Origin: Variovorax sp. PCZ-1
GTDB lineage: Bacteria > Pseudomonadota > Gammaproteobacteria > Burkholderiales > Burkholderiaceae_C
DNA length: 64,000 nucleotides
NCBI RefSeq assembly: GCF_018413605.1
Contig: NZ_JAHCDN010000004.1
Location: forward strand, 218,268 to 282,267
Reading direction: 5' to 3'
The translations under genes were made by a program, and so were the position numbers. Below the pieces are notes generated by a model. The model saw only the letters and a program-made list of their open reading frames with translations. It searched no databases and was not told the origin of the DNA. Positions 1-10,228 of the stretch are shown piece by piece. Position 1 is the stretch's first letter. Each line of letters opens with the position of its first letter.

Positions 1-918
1 TGCCACACCTATCTCGCGTTGCCAAAAAGCGCTTTGCGCATAGTGATGTTTTAAAAAATCCACCCACAGTCGCACGCGCAGGGGCAGATGTTTGCGCTGC
101 GGAAACACCGCATAAATACCATTCGGTGGCGCAGCAAAATCTTCCAGCAGGCTCACCAATTGTCCACTTTCAATCTCCCGCGCCACTTCCCAGCTGCTGC
201 GCCAGGCAATGCCATGCCCGCCGATGCACCAATCATGCAGCACTTGTCCATCCGAGCAATCCAGTGGTCCGCCGGGTCGCACATGCTCTACCTTACCCTC
301 CAGCAAAAAAGCCCAGCCGCGCGATTGCGAAGCATCGGATGAAAGCATCAAGCAGTCATGCTGGTGCAAATCTTGCGGTTGCTCAGGCTTGCCATGACGA
401 TTGAGATAAGCCGGCGCAGCCACGCACAAGCGCCTGTTATCCGCGAGCCGCACGCTCACCAGCGATGAATCTGGCAAATCTCCCACGCGTACCGCGCAGT
501 CAAAGCCCTCGGCCGCAATATCCACCACGCGGTCTGAAAGATTGAGCGACAGGCTCACCTCAGGATGCTGCTGCCGAAAGCTCGGCACCAACGGCGCCAC
601 ATGCCGCCGCCCAAAGCCTGCTGGCGCAGTGATCCGTAAATGCCCGCTGGCCTTCACGCCTCCAGCGCTCACACTGGCTTCAGCATTCGCGAAATCGGAG
701 AGCAAGCGCTGGCAATCTTCCAAGAATGCGCTCCCCTCATGTGTAAGCGAAATCCGCCGAGTAGTGCGCACCATCAGCTTCACACCTAAGCGCTCCTCAA
801 GCGCGTCCAAGCGCCGCCCAATGATCGCAGCAGCCACGCCTTCAGCTTGCGCAGCTGCCGTCAAGCTGCCTTTGGCAGCGACAGAGCAGAAGGTTTCGAT
901 CTGTTTGAATTTATCCAC
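1..918 (-). CDS. LysR-family transcriptional regulator (3' end off the window)
   Basis: Reading the minus strand from a GTG at 918 gives 306 open codons to the window edge with no stop, so nearly a full LysR protein (family about 300 residues) is present. The N-terminus (DKFKQIETF, then GSLTAAAQAEGVAAAIIGRRL) is the winged helix-turn-helix. It is followed by the linker helix, a LysR substrate domain starting near GHLRITAPAGFGRRH, and a C-terminus containing LPLRVRLWVDFLK. A TAG stop lies two codons upstream of the GTG, which fixes the start there. It is divergent from uvrA with only 54 bp between them. The target and ligand cannot be told from sequence. Confidence 0.85.
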   Translation of the reverse strand, partial: MDKFKQIETFCSVAAKGSLTAAAQAEGVAAAIIGRRLDALEERLGVKLMVRTTRRISLTHEGSAFLEDCQRLLSDFANAEASVSAGGVKASGHLRITAPAGFGRRHVAPLVPSFRQQHPEVSLSLNLSDRVVDIAAEGFDCAVRVGDLPDSSLVSVRLADNRRLCVAAPAYLNRHGKPEQPQDLHQHDCLMLSSDASQSRGWAFLLEGKVEHVRPGGPLDCSDGQVLHDWCIGGHGIAWRSSWEVAREIESGQLVSLLEDFAAPPNGIYAVFPQRKHLPLRVRLWVDFLKHHYAQSAFWQREIGVA

Positions 919-932
919 AGCCTATTATGTGG
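915..932. promoter_or_regulatory. inverted repeat between LysR gene and uvrA
   Basis: CCACA at 915-919 and TGTGG at 928-932 form a perfect 5-bp dyad with an 8-bp spacer. The dyad overlaps the LysR start codon and lies in the 54-bp divergent gap to uvrA. Position and symmetry would fit an autoregulatory LysR site, but the dyad is short and could be chance. Confidence 0.25.
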
Positions 933-972
933 CTGGTTTTGCGTAAGGGCGCTATGATGCTCGGTTGACTTT

Positions 973-3900
973 TTGAAACTGAACACTGTGAATTCCTCTA
1001 CCGACGGCACGTATTTGGCCCAAGCTTTGCACACCCACATCAGCATCCGTGGGGCGCGGACGCACAACTTGAAGAATGTGGATTTGGATATCCCGCGTAA
1101 TCAGCTTGTTGTGATCACCGGGTTATCTGGCTCGGGCAAATCGTCTCTCGCTTTTGACACGCTCTATGCCGAAGGGCAGCGACGGTATGTGGAGAGTTTG
1201 TCGACCTATGCGCGGCAGTTTTTGCAGTTGATGGATAAGCCGGATGTGGATGTGATTGAGGGGCTCTCACCTGCGATCTCGATTGAGCAGAAGGCGACGA
1301 GCCATAACCCGCGTTCGACGGTGGGCACAGTCACGGAGATTCACGATTATTTGCGCCTCTTGTTTGCTCGCGCAGGCACGCCGCATTGCCCGGATCATTT
1401 GTTGCCGCTGCAATCGCAGACGGTATCGCAGATGGTGGATGCTGTGCTCGCTTGGCCGCAGGATACGAAGGTGATGATCCTCGCGCCGATTGCGCGGGAG
1501 AAGAAGGGCGAGTTTGTCGATGTGTTTGAAGACATGCAATCGCGTGGCTATGTGCGCTTTCGGGTGGATGGGGAGATGCTGGAGTTTGATGCGCTGCCTA
1601 AGCTGAAGAAAACGGAGAAACACGATATTGATGTGGTGATTGATCGGCTGAAGGTGAAGCCGGAGATGAAGCAGCGGCTGGCTGAGAGCTTTGAGGCGGC
1701 GCTGCGCATCGCTGAGGGCAGAGCGATTGCGCTGAATGTGGACTATGAAAGTGATAGTACTTCGCGCAGTAAACATGCCGGCGAAGTGGCTAAAACGCCT
1801 GAAAAAGAGCAATGGTTCAACGCGAAGTTTGCCTGCCCAGTATGTGGCTTCACGATTGGCGAACTGGAGCCGCGCCTTTTCTCTTTCAACTCGCCTGTGG
1901 GCGCTTGCGAGACATGCGATGGCATCGGCATGATGGAATTTTTTGATCCGAGCCGGATTGTGGCGTTTCCTTCGCTATCGCTTGCCAGCGGCGCAATCAA
2001 GGGCTGGGATCGGCGCAATGGTTATTACTTTGCTTTGATTGAATCTCTGGCCAAGCATTACAAATTTGATGTGGAGAAACCGTTTGAAGAGCTGCCTGCG
2101 AATGTGCAGCAGGTGATCTTGCAGGGCAGCGGCGAGGAAGAAATTGCTTTCAGCTACACGATGGAGAGCGGCAGCTTCGCGGGCAAGAAGATGAAGAAGA
2201 AGCACCCGTTCGAGGGCATCATTCACAACATGGAGCGGCGTTATCGGGAAACGGAATCTGCGCTCGTGCGCGAAGATCTAGCGCGCTATCGCCACACGCA
2301 GCCTTGCACGGCTTGCGAAGGCACGCGCTTGAAGCGCGAGGCGCGCAATGTGCGCATAGGCGAAGGTTTGCAAGAAGGCGGGCAAGCGCGCACGATCAGC
2401 CAGATTGGCAGCGCGACTTTGATTGAAGCGCAACGCTATTTCGAGAGCTTGAAGATGACAGGCGCGAAGGCGGAGATTGCCAGCAAGGTGATCAAAGAGA
2501 TTGCTTCGCGCCTCAAGTTTTTGAATGATGTGGGCTTGAGTTATTTGAGTTTGTCGCGCAGCGCTGAGACGCTTTCTGGCGGTGAATCACAGCGCATTCG
2601 CCTCGCTTCGCAAATCGGCTCAGGTCTCACGGGTGTGATGTATGTGTTGGATGAGCCGAGCATTGGCTTGCACCAGCGCGATAACGATCGCTTGATCAGT
2701 ACGCTCAAGCATCTGCGTAATTTGGGCAACAGCGTGATCGTGGTGGAGCATGATGAAGACATGATTCGCGCGGCGGATTATGTGGTGGATATTGGCATTG
2801 GCGCGGGCATTCACGGCGGGCGCATCATTGCGCAGGGCACGGCGGCGCAGATTGAGGCGAGCGCTGAATCACTTACAGGGCAGTTTTTGAGCGGCGCACG
2901 GGAAATTGCGATTCCGCAGCAGCGTGGGAAATGGTTGCCGCTGCAAGTGAAAGAGCCTGTTGCACCGCCCGCTAAATCGCGCTATCCCGTTTCGGCTTTT
3001 AAAAAGAAAGAGCCCACTGTTAAGGCCGATGAAAAATTTCAGCTGCTGCGCGTGGTGAATGCTTCGGGCAACAACTTGAAAAACGTGAGCGTTGATTTCC
3101 CCGTTGGCCTGATGACTTGCGTCACTGGCGTTTCCGGCTCAGGTAAATCCACCCTCGTGAACGACACGCTGCACAAAGCCGTGGCGCGCAGCCTCTATCG
3201 CAGCCACGATGAGCCCGCTGCGCATGACGAGCTTGAAGGCTTGGAGCATTTCGATAAGGTGATCAACGTCGATCAATCCCCGATTGGCCGCACGCCCCGC
3301 TCCAACCCCGCCACCTACACCGGCCTCTTCACGCCCATCCGCGAGCTGCTCGCTGAAATGCCTGTGGCGCGCGAGCGCGGCTATGGCGCGGGGCGCTTCA
3401 GCTTCAACGTGGCCGGTGGCCGCTGCGAAGCTTGCCAAGGCGATGGTGTGGTGAAAGTGGAGATGCACTTTCTGCCCGATGTGTATGTGCCCTGCGATGT
3501 GTGCAAAGGCGAGCGCTACAACCGCGAGACTTTGGAGGTGCTCTACAAAGGCAAAAACATCGCGCAAATCCTGAACATGACTGTGGCCGAAGCGCATGAG
3601 TTCATGAAAGCCGTGCCCACCATCGCGCGCAAACTGCAAACCTTGCTCGACGTGGGCCTGAGCTACATCCGCCTAGGCCAAAGCGCCACCACCCTCTCAG
3701 GCGGCGAAGCCCAGCGCGTCAAACTCGCGCTCGAACTCAGCAAACGCGACACCGGCCGCACGCTCTACATCCTCGACGAGCCCACCACCGGTCTGCACTT
3801 CGCAGACATCGAACTGCTTCTCAAAGTGCTGCATCAACTCAGAGACGCAGGCAACACCATCGTCATCATCGAACACAACCTAGATGTGATCAAAACCGCC

Positions 3901-4032
3901 GACTGGCTCATCGACATGGGGCCTGAAGGCGGCTCAGGCGGCGGGCAAGTGGTGGCTGAAGGTACGCCGGAGCAGGTGGCGGCGAACCCAGCGAGTCATA
4001 CGGGGAAGTATTTGGCGCGCTTGCTCGGCTAG
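973..4032 (+). CDS. uvrA: excinuclease ABC subunit A (UvrA)
   Basis: UvrA is the DNA-damage recognition ATPase of nucleotide excision repair; it dimerises, loads UvrB and acts in the cytoplasm. The protein has two ABC modules: Walker [10 protein letters not shown] near residue 50 with signature LSGGESQR near 534, and Walker [10 protein letters not shown] near 719 with signature LSGGEAQR near 911. Two CxxC zinc modules are visible (CPVCG...CETC, and CEAC...CDVC near 816-848). At 1019 residues it is longer than the usual 940-970, partly because of an insert near residues 259-272 that coincides with a dispersed repeat copy, and a lysine/proline-rich linker near 660-690. The start is uncertain: TTG 973 or GTG 988, with an in-frame stop just upstream and no clear ribosome binding site. 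Confidence 0.97.
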   Translation: MKLNTVNSSTDGTYLAQALHTHISIRGARTHNLKNVDLDIPRNQLVVITGLSGSGKSSLAFDTLYAEGQRRYVESLSTYARQFLQLMDKPDVDVIEGLSPAISIEQKATSHNPRSTVGTVTEIHDYLRLLFARAGTPHCPDHLLPLQSQTVSQMVDAVLAWPQDTKVMILAPIAREKKGEFVDVFEDMQSRGYVRFRVDGEMLEFDALPKLKKTEKHDIDVVIDRLKVKPEMKQRLAESFEAALRIAEGRAIALNVDYESDSTSRSKHAGEVAKTPEKEQWFNAKFACPVCGFTIGELEPRLFSFNSPVGACETCDGIGMMEFFDPSRIVAFPSLSLASGAIKGWDRRNGYYFALIESLAKHYKFDVEKPFEELPANVQQVILQGSGEEEIAFSYTMESGSFAGKKMKKKHPFEGIIHNMERRYRETESALVREDLARYRHTQPCTACEGTRLKREARNVRIGEGLQEGGQARTISQIGSATLIEAQRYFESLKMTGAKAEIASKVIKEIASRLKFLNDVGLSYLSLSRSAETLSGGESQRIRLASQIGSGLTGVMYVLDEPSIGLHQRDNDRLISTLKHLRNLGNSVIVVEHDEDMIRAADYVVDIGIGAGIHGGRIIAQGTAAQIEASAESLTGQFLSGAREIAIPQQRGKWLPLQVKEPVAPPAKSRYPVSAFKKKEPTVKADEKFQLLRVVNASGNNLKNVSVDFPVGLMTCVTGVSGSGKSTLVNDTLHKAVARSLYRSHDEPAAHDELEGLEHFDKVINVDQSPIGRTPRSNPATYTGLFTPIRELLAEMPVARERGYGAGRFSFNVAGGRCEACQGDGVVKVEMHFLPDVYVPCDVCKGERYNRETLEVLYKGKNIAQILNMTVAEAHEFMKAVPTIARKLQTLLDVGLSYIRLGQSATTLSGGEAQRVKLALELSKRDTGRTLYILDEPTTGLHFADIELLLKVLHQLRDAGNTIVIIEHNLDVIKTADWLIDMGPEGGSGGGQVVAEGTPEQVAANPASHTGKYLARLLG
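1750..1785 (+). repeat. dispersed palindromic element, copy inside uvrA
   Basis: This is a diverged copy (GATAGTACTTCGCGCAG, then CATGCCGGCGAA) of the element seen across the window. It is read in frame as [10 protein letters not shown] in an extra loop of UvrA, in a different frame from the glnD copy. Confidence 0.6.
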
Positions 4033-4034
4033 CC

Positions 4035-4523
4035 TCACTTCACCTCGTAAAACACCATCTCTACGCGATCTGGAAAGCGCGCCCCTGTGCCGATGAAGAG
4101 GGTTTGCGTCATCCACGCTAAATCGGCGCGCTCGACTTCGAAGCGGGGGGCGCAGCGGAAATAGATGCGTTCCGGTGGGACAGATTCGCCGCGCACTAAG
4201 GCTGCGATGTCTTCTTCGCTGCCGGTGCGCACCGCACTGTTGGTGATGTAGATGTGGCTGCCATCGCTCAAGAGAATGATGTAGCGGGCATCGAGTTGGG
4301 CTGCTGTGGAGCTGGTGACGAGTTGGAAATCTGCACCGCCGGGGAGCACTTCGCCCGCCATAGATTGGCCACGCGCTGTGCCTTGAACTGTGCCACCAGT
4401 GATGGGGATGATGCGGCGTTTGCCTGTGCCGAGTGCGTGCGTCACGTTGCCCGCTTCCACGGGTTTAGCCACTTGCACGGTGAGTTGCATGATGGGTTCT
4501 AGTTGTGGTGTGGGCAGGTTCAT
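4035..4523 (-). CDS. DUF3237 family protein
   Basis: The 162-residue protein is a typical single-domain DUF3237 (UPF0311) member: an N-terminal beta strand segment LTVQVAKPVE, then GKRRIIPITGGTVQG and MAGEVLPGGADFQ, and a C-terminal NSAVRTG...YFRCAPRFE. No signal peptide or catalytic motif is evident and the biochemical role is unknown. It converges on uvrA with a 2-bp gap and is divergent from the acetoacetyl-CoA synthetase gene, with 51 bp between starts, so the two may share a promoter region. Confidence 0.85.
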   Translation of the reverse strand: MNLPTPQLEPIMQLTVQVAKPVEAGNVTHALGTGKRRIIPITGGTVQGTARGQSMAGEVLPGGADFQLVTSSTAAQLDARYIILLSDGSHIYITNSAVRTGSEEDIAALVRGESVPPERIYFRCAPRFEVERADLAWMTQTLFIGTGARFPDRVEMVFYEVK

Positions 4524-4574
4524 GCGGGAATCTCCGTGCGTGATGGCTGATGTGTAGAGGCTAATATCTTGCGC

Positions 4575-6665
4575 ATGACTTTAACGCCTTCTTCTCCTGC
4601 ATACGTCCCACAGATTCGCCTCTACCAAGATTGGCTCGCGCGTGAGCGCGATCTGCGCTTTGAAAACTATGACGCGCTGTGGCAATGGTCGGTGACGGAT
4701 TTGGAGGGGTTTTGGCAATCGATTTGGGATTATTTTGAAGTTCAATCACCTACGCCGCACACGGCAGCGCTGGCTGATGACCGAATGCCGCAGGCGAAGT
4801 GGTTTCCGGGTGCGCAGGTGAATTACGCGGCGCAGGTGTTGCGGCATGCTGAAGCAGCGCATGCAGCGGGCTTAGCTGCGATCATCAGTGAGAATGAGTT
4901 GGGCGAAATTCGTGAGCTGAGCTGGCCTGAGTTGGCATCACAAGTGGCTTCGCTTGCGCTCACGCTGCGCGAAATGGGCGTACAGCGCGGGGATCGTGTG
5001 GCGGCCTATATGCCGAATATTCCTGAGACGATCATTGCATGCTTAGCCTGCGTTAGCATTGGCGCGGTGTGGAGTGTGTGTGCGCCGGATATGGGCACGC
5101 CTGCAGTGCTGGATCGTTTCAAGCAGATCACGCCGAAGGTGTTGATTGCGGTAGATGGTGTGCATTACGCGGGCAAGGCGATGGATCGCAGTGCGGTGGT
5201 GCAGGAGCTGTGCGCGGGGCTGCCTACAGTGTCGCATCTGGTGTTGCTCAGCACAGCTTGGGGAGATTCAAACGCTATCAAATCAGTAGCGGTTCGCGCA
5301 GATTTCATGCCGGCGATTGGCCGAAAAGGCTTAGAAATTGCTGCATTTAAGCCTGAAATGCTGCCCTTCGATCATCCGCTGTGGATCGTTTATTCCAGCG
5401 GTACGACGGGTCTGCCCAAGCCTATCGTGCATGGCCACGGCGGCATTGTGCTCACGCTGCTGGCACTGAAATGCTTGGGCAACGATATTGGCAGCAGCTA
5501 TGCGCCAAACAGCTTCGGCGAGCGATTTCATTGGTACAGCTCCACAGGCTGGGTGATGTGGAATGCGCAGATGGCAGGTTTGGCCACGGGCACGACGATT
5601 TGCATTTACGACGGCTCGCCTTCTGGCAGCAAAGACGCGCCGGATTGGACGATTCTCTGGCGCTTCTGTGCAAGGCATCGCTGCACATTTTTTGGCGCGG
5701 GCGCAGCGTATTGGACGAACTGTATGAAGGCGGGCGTGAGTGCTTCTGCGCTGCAAACAGCAGGGCATGAGCTCAGACAAGTGCGCGCGCTGGGCTCCAC
5801 AGGCTCGCCATTGCCAGAAGATGTGCAGCGCTGGGGCGCGGAGCAGTTTGCCAGCATCGGCACACCAGACATCTTCTGGTGCAACATCTCCGGCGGCACA
5901 GATTTTTGTGGCGCGTTCATCGGCAGCCATCGTGAACTGAAACAAGTGCCCGGCCAGATGCAATGCCGTTTGCTCGGTTGCGCTGTAGAAGCGTGGAATG
6001 AGGAGGGTAAGCCAGTGATGGGCGAAGTGGGCGAGCTGGTGTGCACACAGCCGATTCCTTCCATGCCGCTGTATTTCTGGAACGATGCAGGCAATGAGCG
6101 CTATCTCTCTAGCTATTTCGATATGTACAGCACCGTGAATAGCAAAGGCGAAAAACGCCTCGTGTGGCGACACGGCGATTGGCTCAAAATTGGCGCAGAT
6201 GGTGGCTGCATCATTTACGGAAGAAGCGATGCCACGATCAACCGCGCTGGCCTGCGCATGGGCACGAGTGAGATTTATTCAGCTGTGGAAGCGCTGCCTG
6301 AAGTGCTCGACAGCATGGTGGTGGATTTGGAATACCTCGGCAAAGAAAGCTTCATGCCCCTCTTCGTCGCGCTGCGCCCCGGCATGACGCTCACGGATGA
6401 TTTGAAGATTCGAATTCATGATGCGATTCGCCAACAACTTTCGCCGCGCTTTGTCCCTAACGAGACATTGCAGGTTGAAGCAATTCCACGCACTTTGAGC
6501 GGCAAAAAACAAGAGCTGCCCATCAAGAAACTCATGCTCGGCCAACCGCTTGAAAAAGTGGTGAACAAAGATGCCATGGCAAACCCGGATTGCTTGGATT
6601 GGTATGTGCATTACGCTAAAAAGCATCTCGCCAAATCACTTGACGCAACCAGGAGCACCGCATGA
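4575..6665 (+). CDS. acetoacetyl-CoA synthetase
   Basis: This enzyme of the ANL adenylating family activates acetoacetate with ATP and CoA, feeding ketone bodies into the acetyl-CoA or PHB pools. The 696-residue product has an N-terminal AACS cap (WSVTDLEGFW), the P-loop-like YSSGTTGLPKPIVHG near residues 275-290, the GSTGSPLP segment, and a C-terminal lid with GRSDATINRAGLRMGTSEIY and LSGKKQELPIKK, whose last lysines include the acyl-adenylate catalytic Lys. ATG 4575 is given as start. A TTG at 4569 has better spacing from an AGAGG at 4556-4560. The stop overlaps the next start (ATGA), which suggests translational coupling. A dispersed repeat copy lies at about 5274-5318. Confidence 0.93.
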   Translation: MTLTPSSPAYVPQIRLYQDWLARERDLRFENYDALWQWSVTDLEGFWQSIWDYFEVQSPTPHTAALADDRMPQAKWFPGAQVNYAAQVLRHAEAAHAAGLAAIISENELGEIRELSWPELASQVASLALTLREMGVQRGDRVAAYMPNIPETIIACLACVSIGAVWSVCAPDMGTPAVLDRFKQITPKVLIAVDGVHYAGKAMDRSAVVQELCAGLPTVSHLVLLSTAWGDSNAIKSVAVRADFMPAIGRKGLEIAAFKPEMLPFDHPLWIVYSSGTTGLPKPIVHGHGGIVLTLLALKCLGNDIGSSYAPNSFGERFHWYSSTGWVMWNAQMAGLATGTTICIYDGSPSGSKDAPDWTILWRFCARHRCTFFGAGAAYWTNCMKAGVSASALQTAGHELRQVRALGSTGSPLPEDVQRWGAEQFASIGTPDIFWCNISGGTDFCGAFIGSHRELKQVPGQMQCRLLGCAVEAWNEEGKPVMGEVGELVCTQPIPSMPLYFWNDAGNERYLSSYFDMYSTVNSKGEKRLVWRHGDWLKIGADGGCIIYGRSDATINRAGLRMGTSEIYSAVEALPEVLDSMVVDLEYLGKESFMPLFVALRPGMTLTDDLKIRIHDAIRQQLSPRFVPNETLQVEAIPRTLSGKKQELPIKKLMLGQPLEKVVNKDAMANPDCLDWYVHYAKKHLAKSLDATRSTA
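5274..5318 (+). repeat. dispersed palindromic element, copy inside the acetoacetyl-CoA synthetase gene
   Basis: GCTATCAAATCAGTAGC followed by CGCGCAGATTTCATGCCGGCGAT matches the dispersed element. It is translated in frame as AIKSVAVRADFMPAIG, which resembles the glnD copy peptide ([12 protein letters not shown]). Confidence 0.75.
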
Positions 6666-7645
6666 AAACGACACGTCGCCAAAGCCTAAAAACCACAGCT
6701 GCACTCATCGCAGCACCTGCTCTTGTGAGTCCGTGGGCACGCGCGCAAGACAAATTTCCTTCGCGCCCGATCTCCTTGATCTGCCCTTGGCCAGCCGGCG
6801 GCGCATCAGACGGCGCAGTTCGCTCCATTGGTGAGGCTTTGGCTCGTGCTTTGGGAGGAGCAACCGTCACGATTGATAACAAGCCCGGCGCTGGCGGCAC
6901 GCTGGGGGCGACTGCCATGCTCACCGCCAAGCCCGATGGCTACACCTTGACGCAATTGCCGCTGGGTATTTATCGCCTGCCTCACATGCAGAAAATGGCC
7001 TTCCATCCGGTGAATGACATCACGCATATTGCTTGCCTCACCGGCTACACCTTCGGTATCGCCGCCACTGCTGACGCACCCTTCAAAACGATCAAAGAGA
7101 TGGTCGCTTGGGCCAAAGCCAATCCTGGCAAATTAGATTACGGCCACACCGGCGCAGGCACCACGCCGCATCTGGCTTTTGAGGAGTTTGCCTTCAAGGC
7201 GGGCTTCACCACCAACCCCATTCCCTACAAAGGCTCGGCAGAAATTTTGCAGGCGATTTTGGGCGGGCAGATTCCCGTGATGAGCGGCACCACCGAGTTT
7301 GTGCCCCATGTGCAATCGGGCAAGCTGCGCTATCTGGCCACGCTGGGCAGCAAGCGCACCAAGGCCTTCCCCGATGTGCCGACCGTGCGCGAAAGTGGAT
7401 GGGATACGATTTCTGAATCGCCTTTCGGCATCGGTGGCCCTAAGGGCATGGATCCTGCCGTCGTTAAATTGCTTGAAAGCGCACTGCAGAAGGTCAGCCA
7501 AGATCCAAAGGTGTTGGAAGTGTTTGATAAATTCCATCAACCTGTGATTTGGATGGACAGCGCCGAATACTCCCGTTACGCCGCCCGCACTTTCGCGCAA
7601 GAGCGCGCCACGATTGAGCGGCTGGGCTTGCTGCCAAAGAGCTAA
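6662..7645 (+). CDS. Bug-family tripartite tricarboxylate receptor protein
   Basis: This is a periplasmic solute-binding protein of the Bug/TctC family, 327 residues. It has an N-terminal twin-arginine-like leader (RRQSLKTTAALIAAPALV, cleaved after about ARAQ near residue 29). The family hallmarks are the mature start FPSRPISLICPWPAGG, KPGAGGTLGA, and the PIPYKGSAEILQAILGGQI segment. Bug proteins are very numerous in Burkholderiales and usually bind carboxylates. The 4-bp overlap with the acetoacetyl-CoA synthetase suggests the ligand may be a keto acid or another activatable acid, but this is inference. No TctA/TctB membrane partners are nearby. Confidence 0.92.
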   Translation: MKTTRRQSLKTTAALIAAPALVSPWARAQDKFPSRPISLICPWPAGGASDGAVRSIGEALARALGGATVTIDNKPGAGGTLGATAMLTAKPDGYTLTQLPLGIYRLPHMQKMAFHPVNDITHIACLTGYTFGIAATADAPFKTIKEMVAWAKANPGKLDYGHTGAGTTPHLAFEEFAFKAGFTTNPIPYKGSAEILQAILGGQIPVMSGTTEFVPHVQSGKLRYLATLGSKRTKAFPDVPTVRESGWDTISESPFGIGGPKGMDPAVVKLLESALQKVSQDPKVLEVFDKFHQPVIWMDSAEYSRYAARTFAQERATIERLGLLPKS

Positions 7646-7648
7646 GCT

Positions 7649-8326
7649 TTACTTTTTTGCGCTCTTCAAATACTGCTCAGATGTCACGCCCATCGAGACG
7701 TAAATGCTCGTGACGGCTTCCATGCCCATCTCTGCAGGCTCGACCCATTCGGGCGGCACATAAAGCAAACCACCGCCTACGGGCACGGGCGCTGTGGGTA
7801 CAAGTACGCCCAGGTATGCCTGGCCGCTGATCATCACAGCCTGCGGCGTGGAGAGAAAACCCAGCACCGCTGTGCCTGCTTTGCTCGCGGGATCGCCCGC
7901 AACGGGCTTACCGCCAAAATAGAGCCAAACTGGTGACATGGATTTGAGATCGTCACCCTCTTTGCGCGCGAAGAGCGCCACGAGTTTTTGTGCCACGTCA
8001 TAGATCGTGCGCACCACGGGGATGCGCTGCACCAAAGAATTCAGTAATCCAGAAATGCCGCGCTGCAGGCCCGCCTCCACCAGCAGGCCAATCGCATACA
8101 CCACCACCACGACCAAGAGCATGCCCAACAAATAGCCGATCAGTTCCGACTCCGTGACGCCCAAGCCCACACTGGTGAGCAGCTGCCCAACGCTGCTTCC
8201 TGGCCCCAAATACTTGGCGAGAAATTGCCAAACCCAACCCAGCAGCAAGAGTGTGGCGGCCAGTGGCAACAAAGCCAATAGGCCAGTGATTAAGGTGCGC
8301 ACAGGATGATTAAGCGAGAATTTCAT
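7649..8326 (-). CDS. DUF502 family inner membrane protein
   Basis: The 225-residue protein starts at ATG 8326 (MKFSLNHPVRTLITGLLALLP). It has two strong hydrophobic segments, near residues 12-36 and 65-90, followed by a soluble C-terminal part with the family motif VQRIPVVRTIYDVAQK and a stretch VMISGQAYLGVLVPTAPVPVGG typical of DUF502. The longer upstream reading frame has no family similarity that I can see. Function is unknown. It converges on the Bug gene with a 3-bp gap. Confidence 0.88.
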   Translation of the reverse strand: MKFSLNHPVRTLITGLLALLPLAATLLLLGWVWQFLAKYLGPGSSVGQLLTSVGLGVTESELIGYLLGMLLVVVVVYAIGLLVEAGLQRGISGLLNSLVQRIPVVRTIYDVAQKLVALFARKEGDDLKSMSPVWLYFGGKPVAGDPASKAGTAVLGFLSTPQAVMISGQAYLGVLVPTAPVPVGGGLLYVPPEWVEPAEMGMEAVTSIYVSMGVTSEQYLKSAKK

Positions 8327-8355
8327 GCGGTAAGCATACCTGCTGCGCAGCCGTC

Positions 8356-8832
8356 TCAGTAGCCTCGTGCATAGGCTTCTAGGCCAAAGTTCAATACCTG
8401 CGCCACTTGGCTTCCCACCTCTTTCACCAGCTCTTCTTGCGCTTGCGCCACCGCTGCTTCGAACGCTGCCAGCCACTCCAGGCCCGTAGGCGTGAAATGC
8501 ACTATTTTTGCTCGGGCATCGCGCGAGTCTGCCTCGCGCTGCACCAAGCCCCAGGCCTCGCACTCATCCACGAGCGTGGTCATGGCTTGTTTGCTCATGC
8601 CAGCGGCTTGCGCCAGATCCGTCAAACGGCTGCCTTGCAGGTCAAGATGCCGCGTGATGTGAACGATGGCTGCACTCACTTTGCCGCGCCCCGCGAGGTT
8701 GGCCAACTGCAGCGGAGCTTGGCTGCTGTGCGCCATCAACGTCTGCACCCGCGTGTCAAATCGGTGGGATGCTTCGCCGAGTAAGCGACCTGTGTGCGTC
8801 GCTCGCCAGCCGTCTTTGAGGGCAGATTCCAT
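8356..8832 (-). CDS. MarR-family transcriptional regulator
   Basis: The 158-residue protein has the MarR winged helix: LTDLAQAAGMSKQAMTTLVDE as recognition region, then the wing READSRDARAKIVHFTPTG. The C-terminal helix (EELVKEVGSQVAQVL) fits the dimerisation region. It lies 29 bp upstream of the DUF502 gene on the same strand and could be co-transcribed with it. It is divergent from recA. Ligand and targets are unknown. Confidence 0.88.
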   Translation of the reverse strand: MESALKDGWRATHTGRLLGEASHRFDTRVQTLMAHSSQAPLQLANLAGRGKVSAAIVHITRHLDLQGSRLTDLAQAAGMSKQAMTTLVDECEAWGLVQREADSRDARAKIVHFTPTGLEWLAAFEAAVAQAQEELVKEVGSQVAQVLNFGLEAYARGY

Positions 8833-8882
8833 CGGCTTATTTTAGTCAATTAAACTGATCAATATTTCTATTTACTTCTTTG

Positions 8883-8900
8883 TACTGTGCATATACAGTC
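8883..8900. promoter_or_regulatory. LexA-box-like dyad upstream of recA
   Basis: TACTGT (8883-8888), GCATAT, then ACAGTC (8895-8900) forms a CTGT...ACAG dyad about 90 bp upstream of the recA start. The half-sites match the proteobacterial LexA consensus, but the spacer is 6 bp instead of the usual 8. It is therefore a variant SOS operator or a chance match. Confidence 0.4.
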
Positions 8901-8991
8901 CTGATCAATCCAACAGCTTTTCGATTCGAATTTTTGAAGAGGCTAAGTTGGAGCTAACACTCACTTAACCGGAATGCAAGGAAATATGAAG

Positions 8992-10047
8992 ATGGACGCA
9001 CAAGTCAAAGGCACAAAGATCGAAGCCGCCGCCAACGAAAAAGCCAAGGCACTGCAAGCCGCTCTGGCGCAGATTGAGAAGCAATTCGGCAAAGGCTCCA
9101 TCATGAAGCTGGGCGAGGGCGAGGTGATTGAAGACATTCAGGTTGTCTCCACTGGCTCGCTGGGCTTGGATGTGGCGCTTGGTGTGGGTGGTCTGCCCCG
9201 TGGCCGCGTGATCGAGATTTACGGCCCAGAAAGCTCTGGCAAAACCACGCTCACCCTGCAAGTGGTGGCTGAGATGCAAAAGCAAGGCGGCACCTGCGCC
9301 TTCATCGATGCTGAGCACGCGCTGGATGTGCAATACGCGCAAAACCTCGGCGTGAACCTGCAAGACATGCTGATTTCTCAGCCAGACACCGGCGAGCAAG
9401 CGCTGGAAATTGTGGACAGCCTCGTGCGCTCCGGCGCGGTGGATCTGATCGTGGTGGACTCTGTGGCCGCATTAACTCCAAAAGCTGAACTCGAAGGCGA
9501 GATGGGCGATTCCCTCCCCGGCCTGCAAGCCCGCCTGATGAGCCAAGCTCTGCGCAAGCTCACTGCCACGATCAAGAAAACCAATTGCATGGTGATCTTC
9601 ATCAACCAAATCCGCATGAAGATCGGCGTGATGTTTGGCTCGCCAGAGACGACCACCGGCGGCAATGCGCTCAAGTTCTACGCTTCTGTGCGCCTCGATA
9701 TCCGCCGCACCGGCACGATCAAGAAAGCTGAAGTGGCGATTGGCAATGAGACCAAAGTCAAAGTGGTGAAAAACAAAGTCTCGCCTCCGTTCAAAGAAGC
9801 GCATTTCGACATCATGTTTGGCGAAGGCATCTCCCGCTTGGGCGAAATCATCGACATGGGCGTGGAGGCCCGCATCATCGAGAAAAGCGGCGCTTGGTAT
9901 GCCTACGGCGGCGAGAAGATCGGCCAAGGGCGCGATAACACCCGCGAGTTCTTGAAAGAAAATCAGGCTCTGGCGTTCGAGATCGAAAACAAGATTCGTG
10001 AGTCTTTGAATATTGCTTTGCTGCCTGCTGATGTGTCGGAAGCTTAA
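8992..10047 (+). CDS. recA: recombinase RecA
   Basis: RecA is the strand-exchange ATPase of homologous recombination and the co-protease of the SOS response. Visible motifs are [14 protein letters not shown], Walker [11 protein letters not shown] near residue 79, Walker [11 protein letters not shown], and loop L2 around [39 protein letters not shown] 8992 (MDAQVKG) is chosen because AAGGA at 8978-8982 lies 9 nt upstream; ATGs at 8974 and 8986 are less well placed. That start gives 351 residues, a normal length. recX follows 181 bp downstream. Confidence 0.98.
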   Translation: MDAQVKGTKIEAAANEKAKALQAALAQIEKQFGKGSIMKLGEGEVIEDIQVVSTGSLGLDVALGVGGLPRGRVIEIYGPESSGKTTLTLQVVAEMQKQGGTCAFIDAEHALDVQYAQNLGVNLQDMLISQPDTGEQALEIVDSLVRSGAVDLIVVDSVAALTPKAELEGEMGDSLPGLQARLMSQALRKLTATIKKTNCMVIFINQIRMKIGVMFGSPETTTGGNALKFYASVRLDIRRTGTIKKAEVAIGNETKVKVVKNKVSPPFKEAHFDIMFGEGISRLGEIIDMGVEARIIEKSGAWYAYGGEKIGQGRDNTREFLKENQALAFEIENKIRESLNIALLPADVSEA

Positions 10048-10064
10048 GGTTTAAAGCCGAACAG

Positions 10065-10202
10065 CCGGACGCCAAGGGCGCAAAAGTTGCGCAAAAGACG
10101 CAGAAGAAGCCGTTAAAGAAAAAACGATGGGTTTAATTTCTTCGCATTTATTTTTGGCATTTTTTGCGTCTTCTGCGCAACTTTTGCGCCCTTTGCGTCC
10201 GG
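10065..10202. repeat. long inverted repeat between recA and recX (GACGCA-rich family)
   Basis: Arms at 10065-10106 and 10161-10202 are near-perfect reverse complements of about 42 bp around a spacer of about 54 bp, built from GCGCAAAAG and GACGCAGAAG units. Related sequence recurs at 32537-32573 (one arm) and 35761-35854 (both arms). A transcript would fold into a long hairpin between recA and recX, which could lower recX expression. There is no U-tract, so it is not a classic terminator. Confidence 0.8.
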
Positions 10203-10228
10203 TATTGAAAATTCTTTGCGTGCTGTAA

